Shown here one piece after another: positions 1-7,435 of a stretch of 21,362 nt of DNA. Every line of letters starts with the position of its first letter. The first letter of the stretch is position 1. The stretch is taken from the NCBI GenBank assembly GCA_964625525.1, contig CAZVEE010000056.1, positions 1-21,362 of the forward strand, given 5' to 3'. The notes under the pieces are model-generated. The model saw only the letters and a list, made by a program, of their open reading frames with translations, was not told where the DNA came from and ran no database searches. Made by a program: the position numbers and the translations under genes. The DNA is from CAZVEE01 sp964625525. GTDB lineage: Bacteria > Pseudomonadota > Alphaproteobacteria > JAJFIK01.

Positions 1-2
1 AG

Positions 3-299
3 CGCTACAAGGCGCTGCAGGATATCATCGCGATCCTGGGCATGGACGAACTGTCCGAAGAGGACAAGCTGACTGTGGCGCGGGCCCGGAAAGTGGAACG
101 TTTCCTCTCCCAGGCCTTTGACGTGGCGGAAGTGTTTACGGGTTTCCCCGGCATCCGGGTGGACATCAAGGACACGGTGGCGAGCTTTAAGGCGCTGTGT
201 GCCGGTGAGTTCGATCACTTGCCGGAAGCGGCCTTCTACATGGTCGGCACCATTGAGGACGCGCAGAAAAAAGCCGCCGAAATGGCCAAAGAAGCCTGA
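3..299 (+). CDS. atpD: ATP synthase F1 subunit beta, C-terminal end (partial)
   Basis: This is the last 98 residues of the F1 beta subunit, the catalytic subunit of ATP synthase at the inner membrane; the gene begins upstream of the window. The reading frame is open from base 3 and reads RYKALQDIIAILGMDELSEEDK, the conserved C-terminal helical region of beta. This is followed by VARARKVERFLSQAF and an alanine- and lysine-rich end at the TGA at 297-299. The nucleotide-binding P-loop lies outside the window and cannot be checked. atpC follows 37 bases later on the same strand, the usual end of an alphaproteobacterial atpHAGDC operon. The family assignment is very secure; only the missing 5' part limits the annotation. 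Confidence 0.97.
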   Translation, partial: RYKALQDIIAILGMDELSEEDKLTVARARKVERFLSQAFDVAEVFTGFPGIRVDIKDTVASFKALCAGEFDHLPEAAFYMVGTIEDAQKKAAEMAKEA

Positions 300-336
300 T
301 CACGCCCGCTGGACTGAATTCGAGGACTGCTGAACG

Positions 337-735
337 ATGGCTGAGCCGCTGCAATTCGATCTCGTGTCGCCAGAGCGCCTGGTGCTGTCGCAGCAGGTGG
401 ACGGCGTGGTGGTGCCGGGGGAAGCCGGCGATTTTACGGTGCTCGCGCGCCACGCCCCGTTGATGTCCACCTTGCGTCCTGGGGTCATTGAAGTGCTGGG
501 CTCGGGCGTGGATCATGCGCGCATTTTCGTGGGCGGCGGTTTTGCGGAAGTCACCCCGGCGGGCCTAACCGTGCTCGCCGAGGATGCCGTTCCCATGACT
601 GAGTTGGACGTGGCGGGGCTCGACCAACGGATCCGCAATCTCGAAGAGGATGTGGCGGACGCACAGGACGATGAGGCCCGGATGCGGGCGAGCGATGAGC
701 TCTCGCATCTGCGCCAAATCCGCGCCTCGCTCTAA
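337..735 (+). CDS. atpC: ATP synthase F1 subunit epsilon
   Basis: The 132-residue epsilon subunit belongs to the central stalk of F1Fo ATP synthase, where it couples rotation to catalysis and can restrain ATP hydrolysis. The N-terminal beta-sandwich is clear: LQFDLVSPERLVLSQQVDGV, then VPGEAGDFTVLARHAPLMSTLRPG at about residues 28-51, the family hallmark. The C-terminal helical hairpin (about residues 90-132) is rich in charged residues and alanine. Length is normal for the family. The ATG at 337 has GAGGA about ten bases upstream. It follows atpD by 37 bases and is followed by a hairpin terminator, so it appears to be the last gene of the atp operon. Confidence 0.96.
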   Translation: MAEPLQFDLVSPERLVLSQQVDGVVVPGEAGDFTVLARHAPLMSTLRPGVIEVLGSGVDHARIFVGGGFAEVTPAGLTVLAEDAVPMTELDVAGLDQRIRNLEEDVADAQDDEARMRASDELSHLRQIRASL

Positions 736-755
736 GGGTGTGGTCTGCGCTTAGG

Positions 756-790
756 GACCCTGGTTCCGGAAATCAGGGTCTGCGTCTTTT
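756..790 (+). terminator. Candidate intrinsic terminator of the atp operon
   Basis: A perfect 7-bp stem, GACCCTG at 756-762 and CAGGGTC at 774-780, encloses an 11-base loop and is followed by TGCGTCTTTT. It lies 20 bases after the atpC stop. The T-run is short and starts late, so termination may be partial. Confidence 0.6.
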
Positions 791-953
791 GGATCGCGAA
801 ACCTAACCCTTTGGGGGAGGCCTTTTCGCGATCGCCTTGCGCCTTTCTCGCCCCACTCCCGTTTGAGTCCCTTGCTCCAGCCGCGGCGACAGCGCCATGG
901 TGCACGGGCACTATGGCGCATCTGGGATCGGCGCGGAAAAAGCCCATATGGTG

Positions 954-982
954 TTGAGTTTGCCTTGCATGAAGGCTATCGA
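954..982 (+). promoter_or_regulatory. Candidate promoter for the ferritin-like gene
   Basis: TTGAGT at 954-959 and TATCGA at 977-982 are separated by 17 bases, matching the spacing of a housekeeping sigma promoter, with four or five of six consensus bases in each hexamer. The predicted transcript would start near 989 and carry a leader of about 40 bases with a GGGGAGAGGG ribosome binding region before the ATG at 1030. It is based on sequence match alone. The rest of the 294-base interval between atpC and this gene shows no further gene. Confidence 0.4.
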
Positions 983-1029
983 ACTCTGCTTGGTGGGGGT
1001 GGTTTCGGCGTAACGGTGGGGAGAGGGCA

Positions 1030-1860
1030 ATGCTCGGACTGTGGACCTTGGATGATGTGGAGTGGGACAAATTCGACCGCTCAAAGGTCGATGACGAGAC
1101 CCTGCGCTCTGTAAAGGCTGCGGCCCTGGTGGAGTTCAACGCGGCCGATTATGTGGACTACCTCAGCAAGGTGTTCCACGACGACGCGGAAATGCTGGAA
1201 GCGGTGCGTCAATGGGGCGAGGAAGAGACGCAACATGGCCGGGCGCTGGGGCGCTGGGCGGAGATGGCGGACCCGACATTCTCGCTTGATGATGCTTTTG
1301 CGCGCTTCCGGGCGGGCTACCAGATCCATGAAGGGGCGGATGAATCCGTGCGCGGCTCGCGCGCCAAGGAGATGGTCGCGCGCTGTGTGGTGGAAAGCGG
1401 CACCTCCACCTTCTACATGGGCATGCGCGATGAGATGGAAGAGCCGGTGCTGCGCCAGATCGCCGGTCTCATTTCAGCCGATGAATTCCGCCACTATCGC
1501 CTGTTTTACGAAGCCTTCCTGAAATATGAGCCAGTTGATAAGCCGAGCTTCTTTTCGCGCTTGTGGATCGCGTTAACGCGGGTCCAGGAAGCGGAGGATG
1601 ACGAGCTGGCCTTCGCCTATTACTGCGCCAATGTGGCCCCGGACGAGGAAAGCGGCACGCCCTATGACCGGGATGCCTATTCCAAGGCCTATAGCCGGGG
1701 GATTTTGCGCTTTTATCGCTGGCCCCATCTGCGCAAGGCGGTGGCCATGGTGGCCAAGGCGGGTGGCCTGAAGCCGACCGGCTTGGTGTCGCGGGCGCTC
1801 GCCCAGTTCATCTGGTGGGCACTGACAGTGCGCAGTGGTGTGAAGGGGGCGGCTGCCTGA
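1030..1860 (+). CDS. Ferritin-like diiron protein of unknown function
   Basis: A 276-residue soluble protein carrying the complete metal-ligand pattern of a ferritin-like four-helix diiron bundle. The ligands are Glu35 in ALVEFNAADY, E66xxH69 in EEETQH, Glu122 in VVESGTSTFY and E152xxH155 in DEFRHY. This is the arrangement shared by rubrerythrin-like proteins, AurF-type oxygenases and acyl-ACP desaturases. The family fold is clear but the substrate is not. No signal peptide or obvious membrane segment is present, although the C-terminus has a tryptophan-rich hydrophobic patch (ALAQFIWWALTV, about residues 257-268). The ATG at 1030 has a purine-rich GGGGAGAGGG just upstream. It stands alone between the atp terminator and a convergent terminator, so its neighbours say little about function. 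It could be an oxygenase, an iron or peroxide handling protein, or a membrane-lipid modifying enzyme. Confidence 0.82.
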   Translation: MLGLWTLDDVEWDKFDRSKVDDETLRSVKAAALVEFNAADYVDYLSKVFHDDAEMLEAVRQWGEEETQHGRALGRWAEMADPTFSLDDAFARFRAGYQIHEGADESVRGSRAKEMVARCVVESGTSTFYMGMRDEMEEPVLRQIAGLISADEFRHYRLFYEAFLKYEPVDKPSFFSRLWIALTRVQEAEDDELAFAYYCANVAPDEESGTPYDRDAYSKAYSRGILRFYRWPHLRKAVAMVAKAGGLKPTGLVSRALAQFIWWALTVRSGVKGAAA

Positions 1861-1973
1861 GGCGGCGTCATCCGCGTCCCTTGACTTGAAAGCGGCTCCA
1901 TCGTTGTTTTGATCGCGGCTTTTCGGGTGGACAAGTGCACGTCCTTTTCCTGAAAGCGCTTGAGAACAGAAAA

Positions 1974-1999
1974 GCGCGCCACCCGGCTGGGCAGCGCGC
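1974..1999. terminator. Bidirectional terminator between convergent genes
   Basis: GCGCGC at 1974-1979 and GCGCGC at 1994-1999 form the outer stem, with an inner CCC/GGG pairing. The element is followed by ATTTTT on the + strand and by TTTTCTG on the - strand. It sits between the ends of the ferritin-like gene and the DUF885 gene, and so can serve both. Confidence 0.7.
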
Positions 2000-2024
2000 A
2001 TTTTTGTTGGCGTGCGGATGAGGA

Positions 2025-3785
2025 TTACTCTTGGGCGGCTGCTTGCTGCTCGGCAATCCAGGTTTCGATGATCTCTTCCAGCAGCGTCAGCGGCACCGCA
2101 CCATCAAGCAGCAGCGCGTCATGGAACGTGCGGATGTCGAAATCGGCCCCCAGGGCCTCTTCGGCCCGGGCGCGTAGGTCCTGAATCTTGATCTGACCAA
2201 TTTTGTAGGCCAGCGCCTGCCCCGGATAGCTGATGTAGCGGTCCACCTCGGCGCGGATATTGGCTTCGCTGAGGGCGGAGTTTTCCAGGAAGCAGGCTTC
2301 GGCCTGATCACGTGGCCAGTTGTACCAGTGGATGCCTGTGTCGGCGACGAGGCGGCAGGCCCGCCACATCTCGTATGACAGCATGCCGAACACCTCATAG
2401 GGCGTTTCGCAGGCCCCTATTTCCGTGCACAGAGATTCCGTATAAAGAGCCCAGCCCTCGATATAGCTGATGAAGCGCAGGCGCTTGCGGAACTCGGGCA
2501 CGTCTTCCAGTTCTTGGGCCAGAGCAATCTGATGGTGGTGGCCCGGGACCCCTTCATGAATGGTCAAGACGGGGATCTCAAACAGAGGGCGAGACGGTAA
2601 GTCCGTGGTGTTGACCACATAATTGCCCGCAATACCATTCACCGGATCCCCGGGCTGATAATAGGCCGTGGTGCTGCCCTCTGCGACCGCGTCTGGCATG
2701 GGGATAACGCCATAAGGCAGGCGCGGCAGGGTCATGAAGAACTCGGGCATCACGCGATCAAGCTTTTTGGCGACATAAGCGTTTTCGCGCATCAGTTGGC
2801 CGGCAGTGGTGGCGTAGAACTGCGGATCCTCGCGCAGGAAAGCCTGGAAATCGGCAAATGTACCGTCAAAGCCGATCTCTTCGATGATGGCTTCCATCTC
2901 GCCGCGAATACGGACCACTTCGCGCCGGCCCGTTTCGTGAATTTCCTCCGGCGTCAGATCAAGCGTCGTGAAGCTGCGTGCAAGAGCGCGGTAGTAGTCT
3001 TCGCCTCCGGGGACGGAGCGTATGGCGAGGGCCTCGCGGGCGGCCGGCAGGTACTCATCGCGCATGAAGGCCGCAAGACGTTCATAGGCCGGCAGGACCG
3101 CCTCGGTGATGGCCTGTTCGCCCGCCGCCTGAATGCGCTCACGCGTATCGGCGTCCCAGGTATCGGGCAGAGTGTTCAGCGGGCCGAAGAAAGCAGTCTC
3201 GCGGGCGTTACCCTGGCTCAGGGTTTCGGCCTGAGAGAGCACCTGACGCGCGGTGATGGCGGGCTGGGTCCAGCCGGTCTCAATGGCACGACGCAGATTG
3301 GCGATGTTGTCCTCGAAATAGCGCGGCACGTCATTCAGGCGCGCCACCCAGGCCTCGGCGTCATCCGGGGTGCGGATCACCGTGCGAAAGGTGAGGCTCA
3401 GCGGCATCTGATGGAAGCCGAAAATGGATGAAAAGCCGATGCGGCTGGTATCAAAGCTATCGAGCGCGGCCCGATCAGCAAGCATCGCTTCGAGCACGGC
3501 CAAGTTCAACTGTTCCGTCCGCGACAGGTCAGATGCGTCAATGGCGCGGGCGCGGGCCAGAAAGGCGGAGACCTGTTCCAGGCGCTGGGCGTCCGCTTCC
3601 GGCGTCACGTCGGGCAGGCGACGCAGGGCCTCCCGATCACCAAGGCGGCCAGCTTCGATGGGATCTTCAGACCGTTCAAAGGCCTCCACATCCGTGATGA
3701 GGGCGTCGAGGTCCTCGGCCGGGCCGGCCCAGGCGGGCCCGCTCAAGGCCGTCAGGACCAGGAGAGAAGACAGCAGGCGTTTCAT
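2025..3785 (-). CDS. Secreted DUF885 metallopeptidase-like protein
   Basis: A protein of 586 residues with a signal peptide at its N-terminus (MKRLLSSLLVLTALSGPAWA, cleavage predicted after AWA), so it should act in the periplasm or outside the cell. The family hallmark is HEGVPGHHHQ at about residues 410-419, followed by IEGWALYTESLC at about 442-453. The His-Glu and downstream Glu are the expected metal ligands and catalytic residues of this zinc carboxypeptidase-like family. DUF885 members are large alpha-helical proteins and the substrate of most is unknown. The ATG at 3785 is preferred over an in-frame start at 3830 because it opens a clean signal peptide and has GGGG about eight bases upstream. 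It follows the VOC gene by 48 bases and is probably the last gene of the rppH-hydrolase-VOC-DUF885 unit. Peptidase activity is inference from the motif. Confidence 0.88.
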   Translation of the reverse strand: MKRLLSSLLVLTALSGPAWAGPAEDLDALITDVEAFERSEDPIEAGRLGDREALRRLPDVTPEADAQRLEQVSAFLARARAIDASDLSRTEQLNLAVLEAMLADRAALDSFDTSRIGFSSIFGFHQMPLSLTFRTVIRTPDDAEAWVARLNDVPRYFEDNIANLRRAIETGWTQPAITARQVLSQAETLSQGNARETAFFGPLNTLPDTWDADTRERIQAAGEQAITEAVLPAYERLAAFMRDEYLPAAREALAIRSVPGGEDYYRALARSFTTLDLTPEEIHETGRREVVRIRGEMEAIIEEIGFDGTFADFQAFLREDPQFYATTAGQLMRENAYVAKKLDRVMPEFFMTLPRLPYGVIPMPDAVAEGSTTAYYQPGDPVNGIAGNYVVNTTDLPSRPLFEIPVLTIHEGVPGHHHQIALAQELEDVPEFRKRLRFISYIEGWALYTESLCTEIGACETPYEVFGMLSYEMWRACRLVADTGIHWYNWPRDQAEACFLENSALSEANIRAEVDRYISYPGQALAYKIGQIKIQDLRARAEEALGADFDIRTFHDALLLDGAVPLTLLEEIIETWIAEQQAAAQE

Positions 3786-3833
3786 GATGGTGTCCCCTAA
3801 AATATGGCAATGATTGAATTTGGATGACACGCA

Positions 3834-4301
3834 TCACGGAGCCGGGGCGGCATCCTCCGCCTCGGCGGCGGCTTCGGCCGCCACCTGCGCCACCGGCGTG
3901 GCAATAGACCATTGATGGCCGAAGGGGTCACGGATGGTGCCGAAGCGGTCGCCCCAAAACATGTCCGTGACCGGAAAAAGAACAGTGGCGCCATTGTCCA
4001 CGGCTTTCACCACCGTGTCGTCCACATTGGCGACCTTGATGTGCAAGGTCACCGGCGTGCCGCCGATGCTTTCGGGCGTGGAGGACTGGCCGTCTGCCAT
4101 TTCGGGAAAATCATCCGACAAATAGATCTGGCCGCCATTGATGGCGAGTGTGGCGTGGATGAGCTTATCCAATATCTCGTGCTTCTGCGTGAACAACACT
4201 TCCGCACCAAAGGCTGCTTCATAAAAGGCGATGGCGGCCTTGGCGTCAGACACGGTGAGATAGGGTAGAACGCCGGGCGGCGTTGCAGGCATTTCGGCCA
4301 T
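3834..4301 (-). CDS. VOC/glyoxalase-fold protein, PhnB-like
   Basis: A 155-residue cytoplasmic protein of the vicinal oxygen chelate superfamily. The paired beta-alpha-beta modules are visible: PYLTVSDAKAAIAFYEAAFGAE near residues 13-34, HATLAINGGQIYLSDDF near 49-65, and FWGDRFGTIRDPFGHQWSIAT near 114-134, the usual ending of PhnB/YhbF-type members. An alanine- and glutamate-rich tail follows the fold. Members include dioxygenases, glyoxalases, resistance proteins and many of unknown substrate; nothing here singles out one reaction. The ATG at 4301 has AAGGGAG seven bases upstream. It lies 46 bases after the alpha/beta hydrolase and 48 before the DUF885 start, so the three are probably cotranscribed. 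Confidence 0.85.
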   Translation of the reverse strand: MAEMPATPPGVLPYLTVSDAKAAIAFYEAAFGAEVLFTQKHEILDKLIHATLAINGGQIYLSDDFPEMADGQSSTPESIGGTPVTLHIKVANVDDTVVKAVDNGATVLFPVTDMFWGDRFGTIRDPFGHQWSIATPVAQVAAEAAAEAEDAAPAP

Positions 4302-4347
4302 GGCGGGGCTCCCTTAACTGGTTCGGGCCCGACTCACCAAGCCCGTT

Positions 4348-5202
4348 TCAGCCGAGGGTAAACCGGCAGGGGGGTGCGGTCCAAGGATGATGGCGGCGGC
4401 TACCAAGGGCCTCGTCGAGGCCGTGCTCGGTGAGCCAGCGGGCAGTTTGCTGCGCGACCGTTTCCCAGCCGGGTTCTCCGATCAACCAGTGGCTCATGCT
4501 CGGCCATTCCCAATAGGTGGCCCGTTCGCGATACCGCGTTGCGATCCGGCGCACGGTGGCGGGCGGGTTCACCCGGTCGTCGGTGCCTGCCATACACAGA
4601 ACCGGGCAGCGCACATCCCGAGCGTGCACGGTGCTGGTGCGCATGGGATCGGTGGGCCAATGCAGCGTTTCGAACATGGCCCGCCCGGATTCCGGTCCGA
4701 AGCGGGCGAAGACGCTGGCTTGGACCCGAGGCGGCAGGCGATCAAGCGCATGCTCCGCCGTGATGTGATAGTTCGGCCAAAGCGGCTGTTCCCAGAAGGT
4801 GCCTCCGCCCAAGAAGAACAGCCCCTGAGCAGCCAGGACTTCAAATGTCGTGGAGGGCAGGACGCCCCAGGGCGGGCTTGGCGCCAACAGCACGAGCGCG
4901 CGGCCATGGCCCCGGGCTGCCAGCATCTGGGCCAGCAAGCCGCCCAAGGAATGCCCCATCAGGATGGGGTCTTCATCCAGACCAAGCAGCAAGGCCTCCA
5001 GATCGGCGGCATAGTCCAGGAGGCTTGTGGTCCCCAGCGCCGGATCGGGTTCTTGATGGGCCGTGCGGGTATGATGGCGTAGATCCGGGGTCAGCACTTG
5101 GTGCCCCGCGGCTTCGAATGGACGGCGAAAATCATCCAGAGCCCAGCCGCCGCAGAAGGCGCCGTGCAGCATGACGATCGGTGTTTTCCGCGGCTGCGCC
5201 AT
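4348..5202 (-). CDS. Alpha/beta hydrolase
   Basis: A 284-residue alpha/beta-hydrolase fold protein with all parts of the catalytic triad visible: the nucleophile elbow GHSLGG with Ser85, an acid in AGTDDRVNPP (Asp208 or Asp209) and His238 in SMSHWLIGEPGWE. The opening PIVMLHGAFCGGW (residues 8-20) supplies the oxyanion-hole HG motif. There is no signal peptide, so it is cytoplasmic. Its substrate cannot be read from the sequence; esterases, thioesterases and lactonases share this layout. The ATG at 5202 lies three bases after the rppH stop, and its ribosome binding bases (GGAT) fall within the end of rppH, suggesting translational coupling. It was probably cotranscribed with rppH rather than selected to work with it. 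Confidence 0.9.
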   Translation of the reverse strand: MAQPRKTPIVMLHGAFCGGWALDDFRRPFEAAGHQVLTPDLRHHTRTAHQEPDPALGTTSLLDYAADLEALLLGLDEDPILMGHSLGGLLAQMLAARGHGRALVLLAPSPPWGVLPSTTFEVLAAQGLFFLGGGTFWEQPLWPNYHITAEHALDRLPPRVQASVFARFGPESGRAMFETLHWPTDPMRTSTVHARDVRCPVLCMAGTDDRVNPPATVRRIATRYRERATYWEWPSMSHWLIGEPGWETVAQQTARWLTEHGLDEALGSRRHHPWTAPPCRFTLG

Positions 5203-5205
5203 GGC

Positions 5206-5730
5206 TTATCCGGCGCTTTCGGCCAGACGGCGGGCGATGGGCCGAAACTCCGCCACCACGCGTTCATAGACCGGGCGTTTGAAGGGAATGATGAGATCGG
5301 GCAGAGAGGTCAGCTCCGTCCAGCGCCAGATATCGAATTCCGGCTCATGGACGTGCAAATCGAAACCATCATCCGTGCCAGTAAAAAGCAGGGCGAACCA
5401 TTTCTGGCGCTGGCCACGATGGGTGAAGCGCTTACGGCGGATCACCGCCTCCGGCAGGTCGTAAGTGAGCCAGTCTTCGATCTCTCCGATGATCTGCGCG
5501 TCGCGTGTGCCCGTTTCTTCGTGCAGTTCACGGAAAACAGCGGTGCGGGGATCCTCGCCAGGGTCGATGCCGCCTTGCGGCATTTGCCAGCGATGGGACT
5601 CGGTCGCTTCGTCGCCGTCGGCTTTGCGCCGGCCGGTCCACACCAGGCCTTGCCGGTTGAACAGGGCGATGCCGACGCACGGCCGGTAGGGAACGTTGCT
5701 CAGGTCCAAGGGCTCCTCGTCAATGCTCAT
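5206..5730 (-). CDS. rppH: RNA pyrophosphohydrolase (Nudix)
   Basis: This 174-residue Nudix enzyme removes pyrophosphate from the triphosphate 5' end of RNA, opening transcripts to decay by RNase E-type nucleases. The Nudix box is complete at residues 53-75 (GGIDPGEDPRTAVF then RELHEETGT), with the metal-binding RELHEE core. Flanking signatures of this subfamily are YRPCVGIALFNRQGLVWTGRR (from residue 15), HRWQMPQGG and the RQKWFALLF block. The ATG at 5730 opens a protein of normal family length; an in-frame start at 5835 would add a tail lying over the upstream terminator and is not preferred. Its association with the S41 protease and envC is common in alphaproteobacteria. The alpha/beta hydrolase starts three bases downstream. 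Confidence 0.95.
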   Translation of the reverse strand: MSIDEEPLDLSNVPYRPCVGIALFNRQGLVWTGRRKADGDEATESHRWQMPQGGIDPGEDPRTAVFRELHEETGTRDAQIIGEIEDWLTYDLPEAVIRRKRFTHRGQRQKWFALLFTGTDDGFDLHVHEPEFDIWRWTELTSLPDLIIPFKRPVYERVVAEFRPIARRLAESAG

Positions 5731-5796
5731 GGGGTGCGGGGCTCCTGGTTTGAGGCTTTCATAGACAAACTGGATCAAGGCCGGCCTGGAACGGCA

Positions 5797-5826
5797 AACG
5801 CCGGACCGAGGGGGCGGTCCGGCGTT
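5797..5826 (-). terminator. Candidate terminator downstream of the S41 protease gene
   Basis: A perfect 12-bp stem (AACGCCGGACCG at 5797-5808, CGGTCCGGCGTT at 5815-5826) with a six-base loop lies about 40 bases after the protease stop and before rppH. On the minus strand the stem ends in GTTTGCCG, so the T-run is weak; termination may be incomplete and allow read-through into rppH. Confidence 0.5.
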
Positions 5827-5868
5827 GCCAGTCATGATGCGCGACCGACGGGCGCGCTTGCAGCGTGC

Positions 5869-7263
5869 TTAGCGGCTGGCGCGCAAGTCGCTCGCGCGCT
5901 GGCTGTTGAGGGTGATCCCGCGCAGGATCTGCAGGGCCCGCTCCAACTGGCGGTCGAGATCCTCGTCTTCGGCCTCCGCTTCGGGCGCTTCGTCTGCGCT
6001 GTCGTCCGGGGTGGCTGGGGTCTCGTCCGGGGTAGCCGGGGTCTCTGGTTCCGGTTGCGCTTCGGGGTCAGGCGTCGCCGACACATCTTCGTCCTGGGCG
6101 TCTTCGCCTTCGGCCGGCAGGTGACCGGTCAGATCCGCCTCAGAGCGGCGGCGGCGCGCATCTGCGCCATCGGCCCGGTAGGCCACTTCGATATCCGGCT
6201 CAATGCCGCGCGCCTGAATGGAGCGGCCCGACGGCGTGTAGTACTTCGCCGTGGTCAGGCGCAGCGCCCCGTTGGCTCCCCCATTGAGCGGGATGACCGT
6301 TTGCACCGAGCCCTTACCGAAGGACTGGGTCCCCAACACAATGGCGCGGCGCTGATCCTGGAGCGCGCCGGCGACGATCTCCGAGGCCGAGGCCGAGCCG
6401 CCATTGATGAGCACGATCACCGGCAAGCCATTGGAGAGGTCCCCGCGGCGCGCATTGAAGCGCTGAGTGTCTTCCGTATGGCGCCCGCGCGTGGAGACGA
6501 TCTCGCCTTCATTCAGGAATAGATCCGAGACTTCGATGGCTTGGTTCAGCAGGCCACCCGGATTGTTGCGCAGGTCGATGACGAAGCCTTCAAGGCCGGG
6601 GCCCACCTCGCGCTGCAAGTCGCGAATGGCCGCGCGGGTGTTTTCTTCGGTATGCTCGTTGAAGGTGGTGATGCGGATATAGCCCACATTTTCTTCGGTG
6701 CGGAAGCGCACCGCCTTCAGCTCGATCAGGTCACGGGTGATGGTGACATCGAAGGGCTCGCGTTCGCCGTCGCGCACCACCGTGATGGTGAGGTCTGTGC
6801 CCGGGCGGCCGCGCATGCGGTCCACCGCTTCGCTCAAGGTCAGGCCCAGGATCGGCTCGCCGTCCAGATGGGTGATGTAATCGCCCGCTTCAACGCCGGC
6901 GCGGTCGGCCGGGGTGTCGTCCATGGGGGCAACGACCTTCACCACCCCTTCTTCCATGGTGACTTCGATACCGAGACCCCCAAACTCGCCGCGGGTCTGG
7001 ATCTGCATGTCCTGGAAATTGCGTGGGTTCAAATAGCTCGAATGCGGATCCAGGCCGGCCAGCATGCCGTTGATGGCGTCCTCGATGAGCTGCTCGTCCT
7101 CTACCTCGGTCACATAGTCGGAGCGAACCTGCTCGAACACGTCGCCGAACAAGTTGAGCTGCCGGTAGGTCTCCGAGGAGGCCGCCGTCGCGTCGCCAGC
7201 CGGCAAGGCCAGGAGGCCGAACAGGCCGAGAGCGAGGGCGCAGGACAGACCAGTACGTTGCAT
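5869..7263 (-). CDS. S41 C-terminal processing peptidase (CtpA-like)
   Basis: A 464-residue envelope serine protease of the carboxy-terminal processing family, which trims periplasmic proteins and often regulates cell-wall hydrolases. A signal peptide covers about residues 1-27. A PDZ domain spans about 93-180, and the S41 domain includes VIDLRNNPGG (228-237), INGGSASASEIVAGA (286-300) with the likely nucleophile Ser292, and SFGKGSVQ with Lys317, 25 residues later as in known Ser/Lys CTPs. After the fold comes an unusual acidic proline/threonine/glutamate tail (about 376-438) containing a doubled DETPATP unit, then a short helix. AAGG lies upstream of the ATG at 7263. The gene follows envC, a common pairing that fits a shared role in peptidoglycan remodelling at division. 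The interval of 172 bases to envC shows only a weak hairpin. Confidence 0.94.
   Translation of the reverse strand: MQRTGLSCALALGLFGLLALPAGDATAASSETYRQLNLFGDVFEQVRSDYVTEVEDEQLIEDAINGMLAGLDPHSSYLNPRNFQDMQIQTRGEFGGLGIEVTMEEGVVKVVAPMDDTPADRAGVEAGDYITHLDGEPILGLTLSEAVDRMRGRPGTDLTITVVRDGEREPFDVTITRDLIELKAVRFRTEENVGYIRITTFNEHTEENTRAAIRDLQREVGPGLEGFVIDLRNNPGGLLNQAIEVSDLFLNEGEIVSTRGRHTEDTQRFNARRGDLSNGLPVIVLINGGSASASEIVAGALQDQRRAIVLGTQSFGKGSVQTVIPLNGGANGALRLTTAKYYTPSGRSIQARGIEPDIEVAYRADGADARRRRSEADLTGHLPAEGEDAQDEDVSATPDPEAQPEPETPATPDETPATPDDSADEAPEAEAEDEDLDRQLERALQILRGITLNSQRASDLRASR
6002..6043 (-). repeat. 21-bp in-frame tandem duplication in the protease tail
   Basis: Two adjacent 21-bp units (6002-6022 and 6023-6043) differ at two bases and encode DETPATP twice. 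The duplication keeps frame and lies in the disordered acidic tail. Confidence 0.85.
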
Positions 7264-7435
7264 GAGCCGTTTACCTTCTCTTCCGGGTCCCGGGCGCCGG
7301 CCCCGACATCCCCGTGAAACGGCGAGATCGGGGGAATGCGGCGGAGCCAGAGGGCCGTGTTCGTAGCGGAGTCCGCGTTAAAGTTTCAACAAGCCGCTTA
7401 CCAACGGCTCTTTGCAGATCCCAAACCGCACCGGC

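Noticed and set aside
5098..6522. A 474-residue + strand open frame
   Set aside because: It lies antisense to the hydrolase, rppH and the S41 protease, all with clear family motifs; the long frame follows from high GC content and has no recognisable domain.
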